DNA of 25,682 nt, from contig JAAZVG010000005.1 in assembly GCA_018623655.1 (NCBI GenBank), positions 1-25,682 of the forward strand. The letters run 5' to 3'. Positions 1-7,750 of this stretch are shown here, in pieces (the stretch's first letter is position 1; every line of letters starts with the position of its first letter). The DNA comes from Flavobacteriaceae bacterium. GTDB taxonomy: Bacteria; Bacteroidota; Bacteroidia; Flavobacteriales; Flavobacteriaceae. The notes under the pieces were generated by a model. That model saw only the letters and a program-made list of their open reading frames with translations, made no database searches and was not told the origin of the DNA. The position numbers and the translations under genes are program-made.

Positions 1-12
1 GAACGCAATCAA

Positions 13-46
13 TTGAATCAAAAAAATTAAAAAGCCCTTATCTTAG
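13..46 (+). promoter_or_regulatory. possible Bacteroidetes-type promoter of the metalloprotease gene
   Basis: A TTG at 13-15 lies 23 bases upstream of TATCTTAG at 39-46. The latter differs from the Bacteroidetes -7 consensus TAnnTTTG at one position. The spacing is at the long limit of the accepted range. The -7 element ends 25 bases before the ATG at 72, a distance similar to the better promoter sites in this window. No other candidate is visible in the short upstream sequence. Confidence 0.3.
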
Positions 47-71
47 CTAGACCCCCAGAAATACATCTATC

Positions 72-2387
72 ATGAGAACACTTTTTTTAATTTTCTTAAG
101 CCTTTTTAGCAGTAGTGTCATTGCTCAAAAAAAACAACCGATAGACTCTATTGTAAAAGAAATAGAGTCTTCAAAGGGGATGCTCAGCACCTATTTTGAT
201 GAAAGCAAACAAAAGCTGTTTCTGCAATTCAACGACTCGGTACTTGAAAAACCGCTATTAATGGTCAGCCGATATGTGCAGCTGCCCTCGGGGTATTCAG
301 CCTATAGAAATGCAGGATCAAAAACAGCTGAACAAGTCATCCGATTCGAAAAACAAGGGAGTCGAATTTTACTAAAACAGGTTTCTTATGTTAATAATGC
401 AGATGATTCAGACCCAATCTATCAGAGTGTGGTTAACAATAACCTTAATTCTATTCTAGCAAGCTTTGAGAAAAAGAATGAAGAAGAAGGTGAGAATCTC
501 ATTGATGTCAGTGAATTTTTCTCTAAAGACTCTCCTAGTTTCAATGTAATCGGAGAGACCCAAAAAAAGTCGTTTAAAATCGGAGGACTAGACAAAAGCA
601 GATCGTTTATCGACAAGGCAAGAAGTTTTCCGCGAAATACTGAAATCACACATACCCTTACCTTTCCATCGAGTAACCCACCTCGAAGCAACCAATCAGA
701 GACCTTTACGTTTCAGATGAATCATTCGATCATTGCGCTTCCAGAAAATCCAATGCCTGTTCGATACACCGATCACAGAGTAGGCTGGTTTTCGCTAGAG
801 AAATACAATTACTCCTCAAAGGCATTAAAGTCTGATAATTATCGTGTGGCGGTACGCTGGAGAATGGAGCCTAAAGACGAAGCTGCCTATCTGCGTGGTG
901 AACTTGTTGAGCCTAAAAAACCGATTGTATTTTATCTTGACCCTGCTACACCTCTAAAATGGAGACCTTATTTCAAAAAGGGGATTGAAGACTGGAACCA
1001 AGCTTTTGAAAAAGCAGGATTTAAAAACGCAGTGATTGCCAAAGACCCACCGACTAAAGAAGAAGATCCTGACTTCAGTCCTGAAGATGTAAGATATTCG
1101 GTAGTACGCTACGTGGCATCAACAACCCGAAATGCAACCGGGCCTAGCGTAAAAGATCCACGTACTGGAGAGATTTTAGAAAGTGATGTCATATGGTATC
1201 ACAACCACTTGCGCTCGTATCGAAACCGATACCTACTTGAGACCGGAGCCGCCAATCCTAAGGCTCGAACCTTAAACACCCCTGAAGAGGAAATTGGCGA
1301 GATGATGCGTCGTGTTATTGCACACGAGGTCGGTCATGCACTTGGCTTACCCCACAACATGAAGGCAAGTTCTGCCTATCCTGTAGATTCACTTCGCTCA
1401 GGAAGTTTTACTCAGAAGATGGGAATAGCTGCGACTATAATGGATTATGCTCGTTACAATTATATTGCTCAACCTGGAGACGAGAATATTCGATTCGTTC
1501 GCCAAATGGGACCTTACGATGATTATGCGATTGAATGGGGGTATCGTTACTTCCCTGGCCAAGAACCTGACGAAATTAAATCAAAGCTGGCCGCCTTTGT
1601 TAGTGAGCGTAACCTCAACCCTATCTATCAATTCGGAAGCGGAGGAACCGATCCCGATTCACAAACAGAAAATATTGGGGATGATCCGATCAAAGCAACT
1701 GCCTACGGGCTTTCAAACCTCAAAATTGTTGCAAAAAATCTAGAAGATTGGACTACTGAAGACGGACAAAACTTCGACGACCTCAAAGAGCTCTATTTAG
1801 AAATGGTAAGTGTCTATCGGCGTTATGTTTATCATGTCGCTAATCTTATAGGCGGAGTTCGTGAGACACGAGTGGTAAAAGGTCAGGTCGAACAGGTATA
1901 TGAAAATGTCCCTAGATCAGAACAACTAATGGCGTTAAATACTCTTGAAAGAGAAGTTTGGAATAGTCCTATGTGGCTTCTCGATCCAGCTCTTATTTCG
2001 CAATTCGAAGATGAAGGTCGCCTGCCGCTAATCGGCAACCTACAAAAGGCGTTAGTTTATCGACTACTAAGTACAAGAAAACTCAATCAAATGATTTCAA
2101 GTGCTGAAAGCGTGAAAGGAAATCCGCTGAATACTAAGGAGTTGATCAATACCCTAGCTGCTAAAATCATCAAAGATGCAACGCCGTTAGATGCACTAAA
2201 AAAGGGACTGCAGATAGCACTTATTGAGCGACTTATCGAATTAAAAGAGGACGAAAAGGCTAACCCCGTAGTACGGGCTGAAGCCTTCGATACCCTTAAT
2301 GAACTCAAATCCTATTTTAAATCAAGACAAAAAAGCAGCGACCATTTTCGCTTTGCATTTTATCTAGCGGAAAACGCTTTGAAGTGA
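72..2387 (+). CDS. secreted zinc-dependent metalloprotease (DUF5117/DUF4953 type)
   Basis: This is a 771-residue exported metallopeptidase of a family common in Bacteroidetes. A Sec signal peptide covers about residues 1-19 (hydrophobic core, then VIAQ). The middle holds a metzincin-like zinc site, HEVGHALGLPH, with H418, H422 and H428 as ligands and E419 as general base. The segment TIMDYARYN (M457) follows and fits the Met-turn. The N-terminal half corresponds to the DUF5117/DUF5118 region and the part from about residue 400 on to DUF4953; these borders are approximate. It presumably digests extracellular or periplasmic protein, but the substrate is unknown. It stands alone on the plus strand, and its last 24 bases overlap the convergent SGNH gene. 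A link to the glycan genes downstream, such as supplying glycopeptides, is only inferred from proximity. Confidence 0.9.
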   Translation: MRTLFLIFLSLFSSSVIAQKKQPIDSIVKEIESSKGMLSTYFDESKQKLFLQFNDSVLEKPLLMVSRYVQLPSGYSAYRNAGSKTAEQVIRFEKQGSRILLKQVSYVNNADDSDPIYQSVVNNNLNSILASFEKKNEEEGENLIDVSEFFSKDSPSFNVIGETQKKSFKIGGLDKSRSFIDKARSFPRNTEITHTLTFPSSNPPRSNQSETFTFQMNHSIIALPENPMPVRYTDHRVGWFSLEKYNYSSKALKSDNYRVAVRWRMEPKDEAAYLRGELVEPKKPIVFYLDPATPLKWRPYFKKGIEDWNQAFEKAGFKNAVIAKDPPTKEEDPDFSPEDVRYSVVRYVASTTRNATGPSVKDPRTGEILESDVIWYHNHLRSYRNRYLLETGAANPKARTLNTPEEEIGEMMRRVIAHEVGHALGLPHNMKASSAYPVDSLRSGSFTQKMGIAATIMDYARYNYIAQPGDENIRFVRQMGPYDDYAIEWGYRYFPGQEPDEIKSKLAAFVSERNLNPIYQFGSGGTDPDSQTENIGDDPIKATAYGLSNLKIVAKNLEDWTTEDGQNFDDLKELYLEMVSVYRRYVYHVANLIGGVRETRVVKGQVEQVYENVPRSEQLMALNTLEREVWNSPMWLLDPALISQFEDEGRLPLIGNLQKALVYRLLSTRKLNQMISSAESVKGNPLNTKELINTLAAKIIKDATPLDALKKGLQIALIERLIELKEDEKANPVVRAEAFDTLNELKSYFKSRQKSSDHFRFAFYLAENALK

Positions 2388-3032
2388 TTCTAAAATAATA
2401 GGTTCTAACACCTGATAACCTTTATCATTGGGGTGGACTGTATCATAGCCTAGGTCACTTTTTAATCCGCCTTCAGTGTCGACTGTTGAGGTGTAGTAAT
2501 CGACGTATGTTGCCTGATGTTTCTCAGTAAGGGCTAATAATAGTTCGTTGAGTTTGATGACTTTTTCTCGTGGTAATATCTCGGGTCTCCACGGAAAGTT
2601 ATTGGCAGGCAGTACCGAACACACTAGCGGATGTATGCCATGAACAATCGATAACTCAACCATTGATTCAATATTTGCAGCAATATCCTCAAGAGAAATA
2701 GGCCCCGTATTTTCGGCAATATCATTGATACCGGCGAGAATAACCACAGCTTTTGGTTTTAGATCAATTACATCTTGTCTAAATCGAAGTAACATTTGTG
2801 GAGTGGTCTGCCCGCTAATCCCTCGATTCACAAAAGAATTTTCGATGAAAAAATGAGGTCGCATATCGACCCATCCTTGGGTAATTGAATTACCCATAAA
2901 CACCACTGCTACTGGCTTATTCTCTAACATCACTTGTCGATTTTTTTCTTTAAAAAAATTCATATTCGCCCAGTCCTGCGAGAAGCCCAATAAACTGCTC
3001 ACTAAACAAATACACAGAAAAAGATTCTTCAT
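2364..3032 (-). CDS. exported SGNH/GDSL-type esterase
   Basis: This is a 222-residue SGNH hydrolase with a Sec signal peptide (about residues 1-19, ending GFSQ). All blocks are visible: GNSIT with nucleophile S49 (block I), NRGISG with G71 (block II), GIND with N103 (block III), and YDTVHPND with D197 and H200 (block V). Family members remove acyl groups, often O-acetyl, from sugars or lipids; the exact substrate cannot be read from sequence. It is the last gene of a minus-strand operon behind an exported Gfo/Idh/MocA oxidoreductase and two DUF1080 proteins. Its ATG directly abuts the stop codon of the oxidoreductase, so the genes are almost certainly co-transcribed. The context suggests a carbohydrate esterase. 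The 3' end overlaps the convergent metalloprotease gene by 24 bases. Confidence 0.9.
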   Translation of the reverse strand: MKNLFLCICLVSSLLGFSQDWANMNFFKEKNRQVMLENKPVAVVFMGNSITQGWVDMRPHFFIENSFVNRGISGQTTPQMLLRFRQDVIDLKPKAVVILAGINDIAENTGPISLEDIAANIESMVELSIVHGIHPLVCSVLPANNFPWRPEILPREKVIKLNELLLALTEKHQATYVDYYTSTVDTEGGLKSDLGYDTVHPNDKGYQVLEPIILESLQSVFR

Positions 3033-4370
3033 TTAAAAGGCTCTATAATTTCCAGATAAGAATTCATTCACCTCAGCTTCTTCGAAAGCAGAATTCACTT
3101 TGTCGTAGTGCAGCGTACGACCAGGAAATCGTCCCGCAATTACTCCAAGTAAAATGGTTTCTGTCAGTCTAGCCCCATACTCAAACGGTGCAGTACAATC
3201 GGTCTTGCCTAAACAAGCATCGATGAACTGACGATAGTGCAATGGTGACTCTTCAGAATAGTTACGAATCGGTTCTCCCAAACTGTTATCTGTGTCGTAC
3301 TGTTCGATATCATATTCTTTATATGCTCCATCGACAATCCAGCGAGGTAACTCCATAAAGTGTGGCAGGAGTAATCGTTCTCCATTTTCTCCGATGAACA
3401 TCGCCCCTTGATCAGGTAATTGATCGCCATTAGGTAGTTCTAAAAGTTCAGAAGCCTCAGGACCTTCAACTCCGTCATACCAAACCCATTCGAATGAAGG
3501 AGTGGTATAATTGGTTCCCTCGAAAGTATAGTGAACGATGTTTCTTTCTGGATACCCGTAACCGTTCGATGGTCTACAATTATTAGTAATCGTTGAGGGC
3601 ACTCCCAATTCAAGGGCGTTGTATGGAGTATCAAAAATATGGACACCCATATCCCCAAGTGTGGCACATCCGTAATCCATGAGTTTTCTCCAATTCATCG
3701 GATGATAATATCCCTCTTTATAGTCTCGCTGCTTCGACGTGCCCAGCCACAGATTCCAGTCTAAATTTTCTGGAACCAAGTCAGATCCTTCAGGAGTCGC
3801 TCCATCATATCCCCAATTTTTATTCGACCAAGCGATCACTTTTGACACCTTTCCGATGATTCCACCGCGAATAAGCATCGTAGCAAGCTTATAGTCATAA
3901 AAAGAGTGTACCTGAATTCCCATCTGAGTAATTAAGCCCTTCTCTGAAGCTACCTTACTCATCTCTCGTGATTCAGAAACGTAATGCGACAAAGGCTTTT
4001 GACAATACACTGACTTGTTATACTCCATGGCTAAAAGTGAGGCTGGTGCATGCGTATGATCGGGGGTAGAAACAACCACTGCATCGAAGCCATCAGAAAA
4101 TTCGTTCATCATTTGACGGTAATCAGAGAATAATCTTGCCTCTGGAAAAAGCTGGGCCGCAGCCTGAAGATTATTCTGATCTACATCGCACAAGGCAGAA
4201 ACAACCACTTGCTGATGTGTGGCAATTGCCTTTAAATCTTCAAGTCCCATATTTCCGACTCCAATATGAGCCGTTCTAATTTGCTTCTCTGCTGAAACGC
4301 AAGACCACATAGGTAATACTGCTGCACCTGCGATGAGTGTTGATGTTTTTAAAAATGTTCGTTTATCCAT
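3033..4370 (-). CDS. exported Gfo/Idh/MocA-family oxidoreductase
   Basis: This is a 445-residue NAD(P)-dependent sugar oxidoreductase. The N-terminus (KRTFLK, then a hydrophobic stretch) resembles a Tat signal with a Lys-Arg pair; a weak lipobox-like MWSC ends at C24. The Rossmann nucleotide site GVGNMG is at residues 37-42. The family's EKP-like element appears as CQKP (residues 123-126). GDMGVHIFDTP (about 237-247) belongs to the C-terminal substrate domain. Known exported relatives, such as Zymomonas glucose-fructose oxidoreductase, travel through Tat with the cofactor bound. Pairing with two DUF1080 genes suggests oxidation of a glycoside at C3, making a 3-keto sugar that a DUF1080 enzyme can then cleave. 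That role is inferred. The gene is 1 base from the upstream DUF1080 gene and abuts the SGNH gene. Confidence 0.88.
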   Translation of the reverse strand: MDKRTFLKTSTLIAGAAVLPMWSCVSAEKQIRTAHIGVGNMGLEDLKAIATHQQVVVSALCDVDQNNLQAAAQLFPEARLFSDYRQMMNEFSDGFDAVVVSTPDHTHAPASLLAMEYNKSVYCQKPLSHYVSESREMSKVASEKGLITQMGIQVHSFYDYKLATMLIRGGIIGKVSKVIAWSNKNWGYDGATPEGSDLVPENLDWNLWLGTSKQRDYKEGYYHPMNWRKLMDYGCATLGDMGVHIFDTPYNALELGVPSTITNNCRPSNGYGYPERNIVHYTFEGTNYTTPSFEWVWYDGVEGPEASELLELPNGDQLPDQGAMFIGENGERLLLPHFMELPRWIVDGAYKEYDIEQYDTDNSLGEPIRNYSEESPLHYRQFIDACLGKTDCTAPFEYGARLTETILLGVIAGRFPGRTLHYDKVNSAFEEAEVNEFLSGNYRAF

Positions 4371-4371
4371 G

Positions 4372-5124
4372 TTATAGTTCTTTGATTTTTACCGTTTTAA
4401 ACCACAATTCGCTTCCGTGATCTTGTAGCCCAACAAAACCCTTATTAAACTTACCATAATCTTCGGCCATACCCCATTTACCATTATTCTTCCTCTTATT
4501 CCAGTCTTCTGACCAAGGAATAAATTCGAGCATTACTTCCCCATTCAGGTAATAGGTCACTTTTTCTGTAGTGAACCGAATCGTCGTGCTATTCCATGAT
4601 CCCGCCGGATGCAAAACCTTATCCTCTTTTGGCGTGTACATTCCATAATCAGCACCGGTCGATTGAATAGGCTGTAATTTTTCAGGATGATCTGTGATTC
4701 CAATACTTCGATTATAGTCTTCAATATCATGGAAATCAGTGTAATGTAGATCATCAATTAATTGATATTCTGGAGCTACTTCAGGAATACCCGAATACCC
4801 TTCTTTAATGTGATAGAAGATACCGCTATTTCCGCCAGGAGGGATCATCCACTCTACATAGAGTTCGAAATTTTCAAACTCCTTGTCGCCATAAATTAGA
4901 TCCCTACTCCCTTTATAATCGTAGTCTGATTCAGATATAAATTCGGTTTTGAAGGTCATTAATGAATCAACAACTGCCCACCCAGGAGGTAAATCGTCGC
5001 CATTATAGGCGCGCCAACCATCGAGACTCGTGCCATCGAATAGATACCTCCATTCAGAAGTCTGAGTAGGCTCTGTACATGAGGACAACAAACCTATACC
5101 GATTAGTAGGATTACCTTTCTCAT
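4372..5124 (-). CDS. DUF1080 (3-keto-disaccharide hydrolase family) lipoprotein
   Basis: This is a 250-residue member of PF06439 (DUF1080), a concanavalin-like jelly-roll family now associated with hydrolysis or lyase cleavage of 3-keto-glycosides. A lipobox, LLSSC with C16, marks it as a lipoprotein. The family opening motif LFDGTSLDGW follows directly, and GGNSGIFYHI and a C-terminal GFVGLQDHG segment are typical of the fold. It is the second gene of the minus-strand operon. Its ATG overlaps the TGA of the upstream DUF1080 gene by 4 bases (ATGA), which suggests translational coupling. The next gene is the Gfo/Idh/MocA oxidoreductase, 1 base away, which could supply the 3-keto substrate. The family call is strong; catalytic specificity is unknown. 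Confidence 0.9.
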   Translation of the reverse strand: MRKVILLIGIGLLSSCTEPTQTSEWRYLFDGTSLDGWRAYNGDDLPPGWAVVDSLMTFKTEFISESDYDYKGSRDLIYGDKEFENFELYVEWMIPPGGNSGIFYHIKEGYSGIPEVAPEYQLIDDLHYTDFHDIEDYNRSIGITDHPEKLQPIQSTGADYGMYTPKEDKVLHPAGSWNSTTIRFTTEKVTYYLNGEVMLEFIPWSEDWNKRKNNGKWGMAEDYGKFNKGFVGLQDHGSELWFKTVKIKEL

Positions 5125-5708
5125 AGTTCTGTGATTTTAAGATTCTTCCAGAGAACTTTGATTCCTCCTCCCGAGTGAATTTGAAGCGCAATTCCTCCTT
5201 CGCCATCTCCTATCTTCTCATCGGTAATATCGACCATTTCATGACCGTTCAAGAAAGTCTGAACTCGGTCTCCAATGCAGAGAATCTTCATAGTATTCCA
5301 CTCACCCATTTTAAGGTACATATCCTTCTTTGGATCAGGTTTAATAAGCCATCCTCGGCCATAGGATTCATAGATGCCTCCAGTATCACTTCCTGGTGGA
5401 GCAACCTCAACTTGCCATCCGTTCACTATAGTACCGTCAACCGTTGACCGAAAAAAGACCCCACTATTACCATCGGCCTCTTGCTTGAATTCTAACTCTA
5501 ATAAGAAATCGTCGTAGAAGGCATCTGTAGTCAGGTAACCGTATTCTGCATCAGGACCACTTTCACAAATAAGGAGTCCATCAGAGACATACCATTTTTC
5601 GGTACCATTAATTGTCCACCCCTCAAGGTCTTTACCATTGAAAATAGAATGCTGAGATTGCACATAAAAAGTCGAAAGAATAATCAAAAAACTAAAAAAT
5701 TGTTTCAT
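5121..5708 (-). CDS. secreted DUF1080 (3-keto-disaccharide hydrolase family) protein
   Basis: This is a 195-residue PF06439 protein and the first gene of the minus-strand operon. It has a Sec signal peptide (about residues 1-19, ending VQSQ) without a lipobox Cys, so it is probably soluble in the periplasm. Family features are IFNGKDLEGW at the start of the domain, GNSGVFFRS, VNGWQVEV, and a C-terminal GGIALQIHSGG segment. The shorter domain and divergent sequence make it a distant paralogue of its downstream neighbour rather than a recent duplicate. The two may act on different anomers or chain positions; this is inference. The upstream region (5709-5831) is shared with the divergent nagB-like gene. 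Confidence 0.9.
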   Translation of the reverse strand: MKQFFSFLIILSTFYVQSQHSIFNGKDLEGWTINGTEKWYVSDGLLICESGPDAEYGYLTTDAFYDDFLLELEFKQEADGNSGVFFRSTVDGTIVNGWQVEVAPPGSDTGGIYESYGRGWLIKPDPKKDMYLKMGEWNTMKILCIGDRVQTFLNGHEMVDITDEKIGDGEGGIALQIHSGGGIKVLWKNLKITEL

Positions 5709-5727
5709 CGGTTAAGTGTTGAATTAT

Positions 5728-5735
5728 CATAAATA
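5728..5735 (-). promoter_or_regulatory. possible -7 element for the DUF1080/oxidoreductase/SGNH operon
   Basis: On the minus strand, 5735 to 5728 reads TATTTATG, one mismatch from the Bacteroidetes -7 consensus TAnnTTTG, 19 bases before the ATG of the first operon gene. I found no TTG at the expected distance upstream, so support is weak. It would share the 123-base divergent spacer with the better promoter facing the nagB-like gene. Confidence 0.22.
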
Positions 5736-5768
5736 TGTCAAAAACTGGGAAAGAAATTAAAAAAAAGT

Positions 5769-5798
5769 TTGTTCCGAAGCGATTAAAATTTACATTTC
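5769..5798 (+). promoter_or_regulatory. Bacteroidetes-type promoter of the nagB-like/GH20 operon
   Basis: TTTG ends at 5771 and is followed, after 19 bases, by TACATTTC at 5791-5798, which has one mismatch to the -7 consensus TAnnTTTG. The spacing is ideal. The predicted start would leave a leader of roughly 25 bases before the ATG at 5832. No operator palindrome is evident in the spacer. Confidence 0.6.
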
Positions 5799-5831
5799 GC
5801 AAAATACCAGCCCAATAATTAAGATCAATTT

Positions 5832-7739
5832 ATGAGTATATCTTACCAATCTCCAGGAATTTTTGAGGAAACAAGATTTGAAAAAATTCACAATATTATT
5901 TTTGATTCTGCGAAAGAAGCTTCTATAGAAGTAGCCCATGAAATAGCTAGTATTATTAGAAAAAAACAAGAGAAAGGAAAGCCTTGCGTACTAGGATTAG
6001 CAACAGGTTCTTCGCCAATTTCAGTCTACCAAGAACTCGTTCGACTTCACAAAGAAGAGGGCTTAAGTTTTAAGAACGTAGTCACTTTTAATCTGGATGA
6101 ATACTTTCCTATGAAAGCTGATAGTGTACATAGTTACCACTATTTCATGCAAGAACACCTCTTTAATCACATAAACATTAATCCTGACAATGTTTATATT
6201 CCTGATGGTAGTGTCTCAGCGAAGAAAGCACGAGAGCACTGTTTAGAATACGAAGAAAAAATACGAGCTCTAGGAGGTCTTGATTTTCAGCTTTTGGGAA
6301 TCGGACGTACCGGTCACATTGGATTTAATGAGCCTGGATCAAATTTAAATTCAAGAACCCGAGTAATAACACTTGACCATATCACAAGAGAGGATGCTGC
6401 CGAATCTTTTCAAGGAATAGAAAACGTACCACGAAAAGCCATCACAATGGGAATCGCAAGTGTTATGAATGCTAAGCGAATAATACTCTTGGCTTGGGGT
6501 CAAAAAAAGAGTTTAGTGGTAAAAGAGGCTATCGAAGATAATATCAGTAGCCGAAACCCCTCTACTTACTTACAAAACCACAAAAATGTCACCTTCATAC
6601 TCGATGAAGATGCTGCCTCAGAACTAACCAGAATTAAAACCCCTTGGGTAGTTCAGCAATGTGAATGGACAAAAGAATTGAAGTACAAGGCAGTGGTTTG
6701 GCTATGTCGTCAAACAGAGAAATCTGTTCTAAAGCTAACTGAAAGTGATTACAACGAAAATTCACTCTCTGATCTTATAGAAACCCAATCAGTATACGAT
6801 TTAAATATCGAAATCTTCAATAGACTTCAGCACACTATTACCGGATGGCCTGGTGGTAAACCAGATGCAGACGATACACATCGCCCAGAAAGAGAACGAC
6901 CAAAACAGAAAAGGGTGATTGTCTTTAGTCCTCACCCAGATGATGATGTAATTTCGATGGGAGGTACGCTCGACAGACTTATTTCTCAAGGACACGAAGT
7001 GCATGTCGCTTATCAAACCTCGGGCAGTATTGCTGTATCTAATGACGAGGCAAGAAAATTTGTAGAGGTGGCCTACGATTTATGTGATGGCACTCCGAAT
7101 CAGTCGCTTACCTCAACTAAAGACCTACTATCTCAATTCGAGGGTAATCCACACGAATCGACTGAGTTGCGGAAAATCAAAAAAATCATAAGACAGAAAG
7201 AAGCATTAGGAGCAACTCGGTATCTAGGTTTGCCAGATTCACAAGTACACTTTCTCAACCTCCCCTTTTACGAAGCCGGAGGGATCAAAAAAGCCCCTAT
7301 CACCCAATTTGATATCGACATACACACAAGTCTAATAAAATTGATCAGGCCTCACCAAGTATTCGCTGCAGGAGACCTCGCAGATCCGCATGGTACTCAC
7401 AAACTATGCCTTGAAGCCCTACTTGAAGGCTTAAAGTCTCTAAAGAAAGAATCCTTTATGAAAGACTGTTGGCTATGGCTCTACCGCGGTGCTTGGCTCG
7501 AATACGAGCCTTTTGAAATCGACATGGCGGTACCTATGAGTCCTGCTCAAGTCAGACGCAAGCGAAAGGCAATCTTCTATCATCAAACTCAAAAAGACGG
7601 AGTGATGTTTCAAGGAAACGATTCTAGAGAATTCTGGGTACGTGCCGAAGATCGAAATCGTGAAACGGCCGCAATATATCGCGCTCTAGGTCTTTCTGAT
7701 TACGCTGCAATTGAAGCTTTTAAACGTTATTTTTATTAA
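5832..7739 (+). CDS. nagB: NagB-like glucosamine-6-phosphate deaminase fused to a PIG-L/LmbE deacetylase domain
   Basis: This 635-residue cytoplasmic protein (no signal peptide) has two domains. Residues about 20-290 match NagB, which converts glucosamine-6-phosphate to fructose-6-phosphate and ammonia. Visible are the phosphate-loop-like LGLATGSSP, NLDEY with D89 (equivalent of E. coli Asp72), and GRTGHIGFNEP with H162 and E167. Aligned by eye, T160 occupies the position of E. coli Asp141. Residues about 355-635 are a PIG-L/LmbE domain: SPHPDDD (H368, D370, D371) and DPHGTHK (H520, H523) fit its zinc-binding and catalytic motifs. Such long two-domain NagB-like proteins occur elsewhere in Bacteroidetes. 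The PIG-L half could deacetylate an N-acetyl-sugar, standing in for the NagA enzyme that is absent here; this is inference. GH20 follows 11 bases downstream. Deaminase activity is less certain than the family call. Confidence 0.88.
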   Translation: MSISYQSPGIFEETRFEKIHNIIFDSAKEASIEVAHEIASIIRKKQEKGKPCVLGLATGSSPISVYQELVRLHKEEGLSFKNVVTFNLDEYFPMKADSVHSYHYFMQEHLFNHININPDNVYIPDGSVSAKKAREHCLEYEEKIRALGGLDFQLLGIGRTGHIGFNEPGSNLNSRTRVITLDHITREDAAESFQGIENVPRKAITMGIASVMNAKRIILLAWGQKKSLVVKEAIEDNISSRNPSTYLQNHKNVTFILDEDAASELTRIKTPWVVQQCEWTKELKYKAVVWLCRQTEKSVLKLTESDYNENSLSDLIETQSVYDLNIEIFNRLQHTITGWPGGKPDADDTHRPERERPKQKRVIVFSPHPDDDVISMGGTLDRLISQGHEVHVAYQTSGSIAVSNDEARKFVEVAYDLCDGTPNQSLTSTKDLLSQFEGNPHESTELRKIKKIIRQKEALGATRYLGLPDSQVHFLNLPFYEAGGIKKAPITQFDIDIHTSLIKLIRPHQVFAAGDLADPHGTHKLCLEALLEGLKSLKKESFMKDCWLWLYRGAWLEYEPFEIDMAVPMSPAQVRRKRKAIFYHQTQKDGVMFQGNDSREFWVRAEDRNRETAAIYRALGLSDYAAIEAFKRYFY

Positions 7740-7750
7740 AAACTACCCCC

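Noticed and set aside
3033..4370. GH109 (NAD-dependent alpha-N-acetylgalactosaminidase) call for the exported Gfo/Idh/MocA protein
   Set aside because: Length and Tat-like signal fit, but the GDMGVH and CQKP motifs are those of general Gfo/Idh/MocA oxidoreductases, and the THGVGP-type segment I recall from GH109 is absent.
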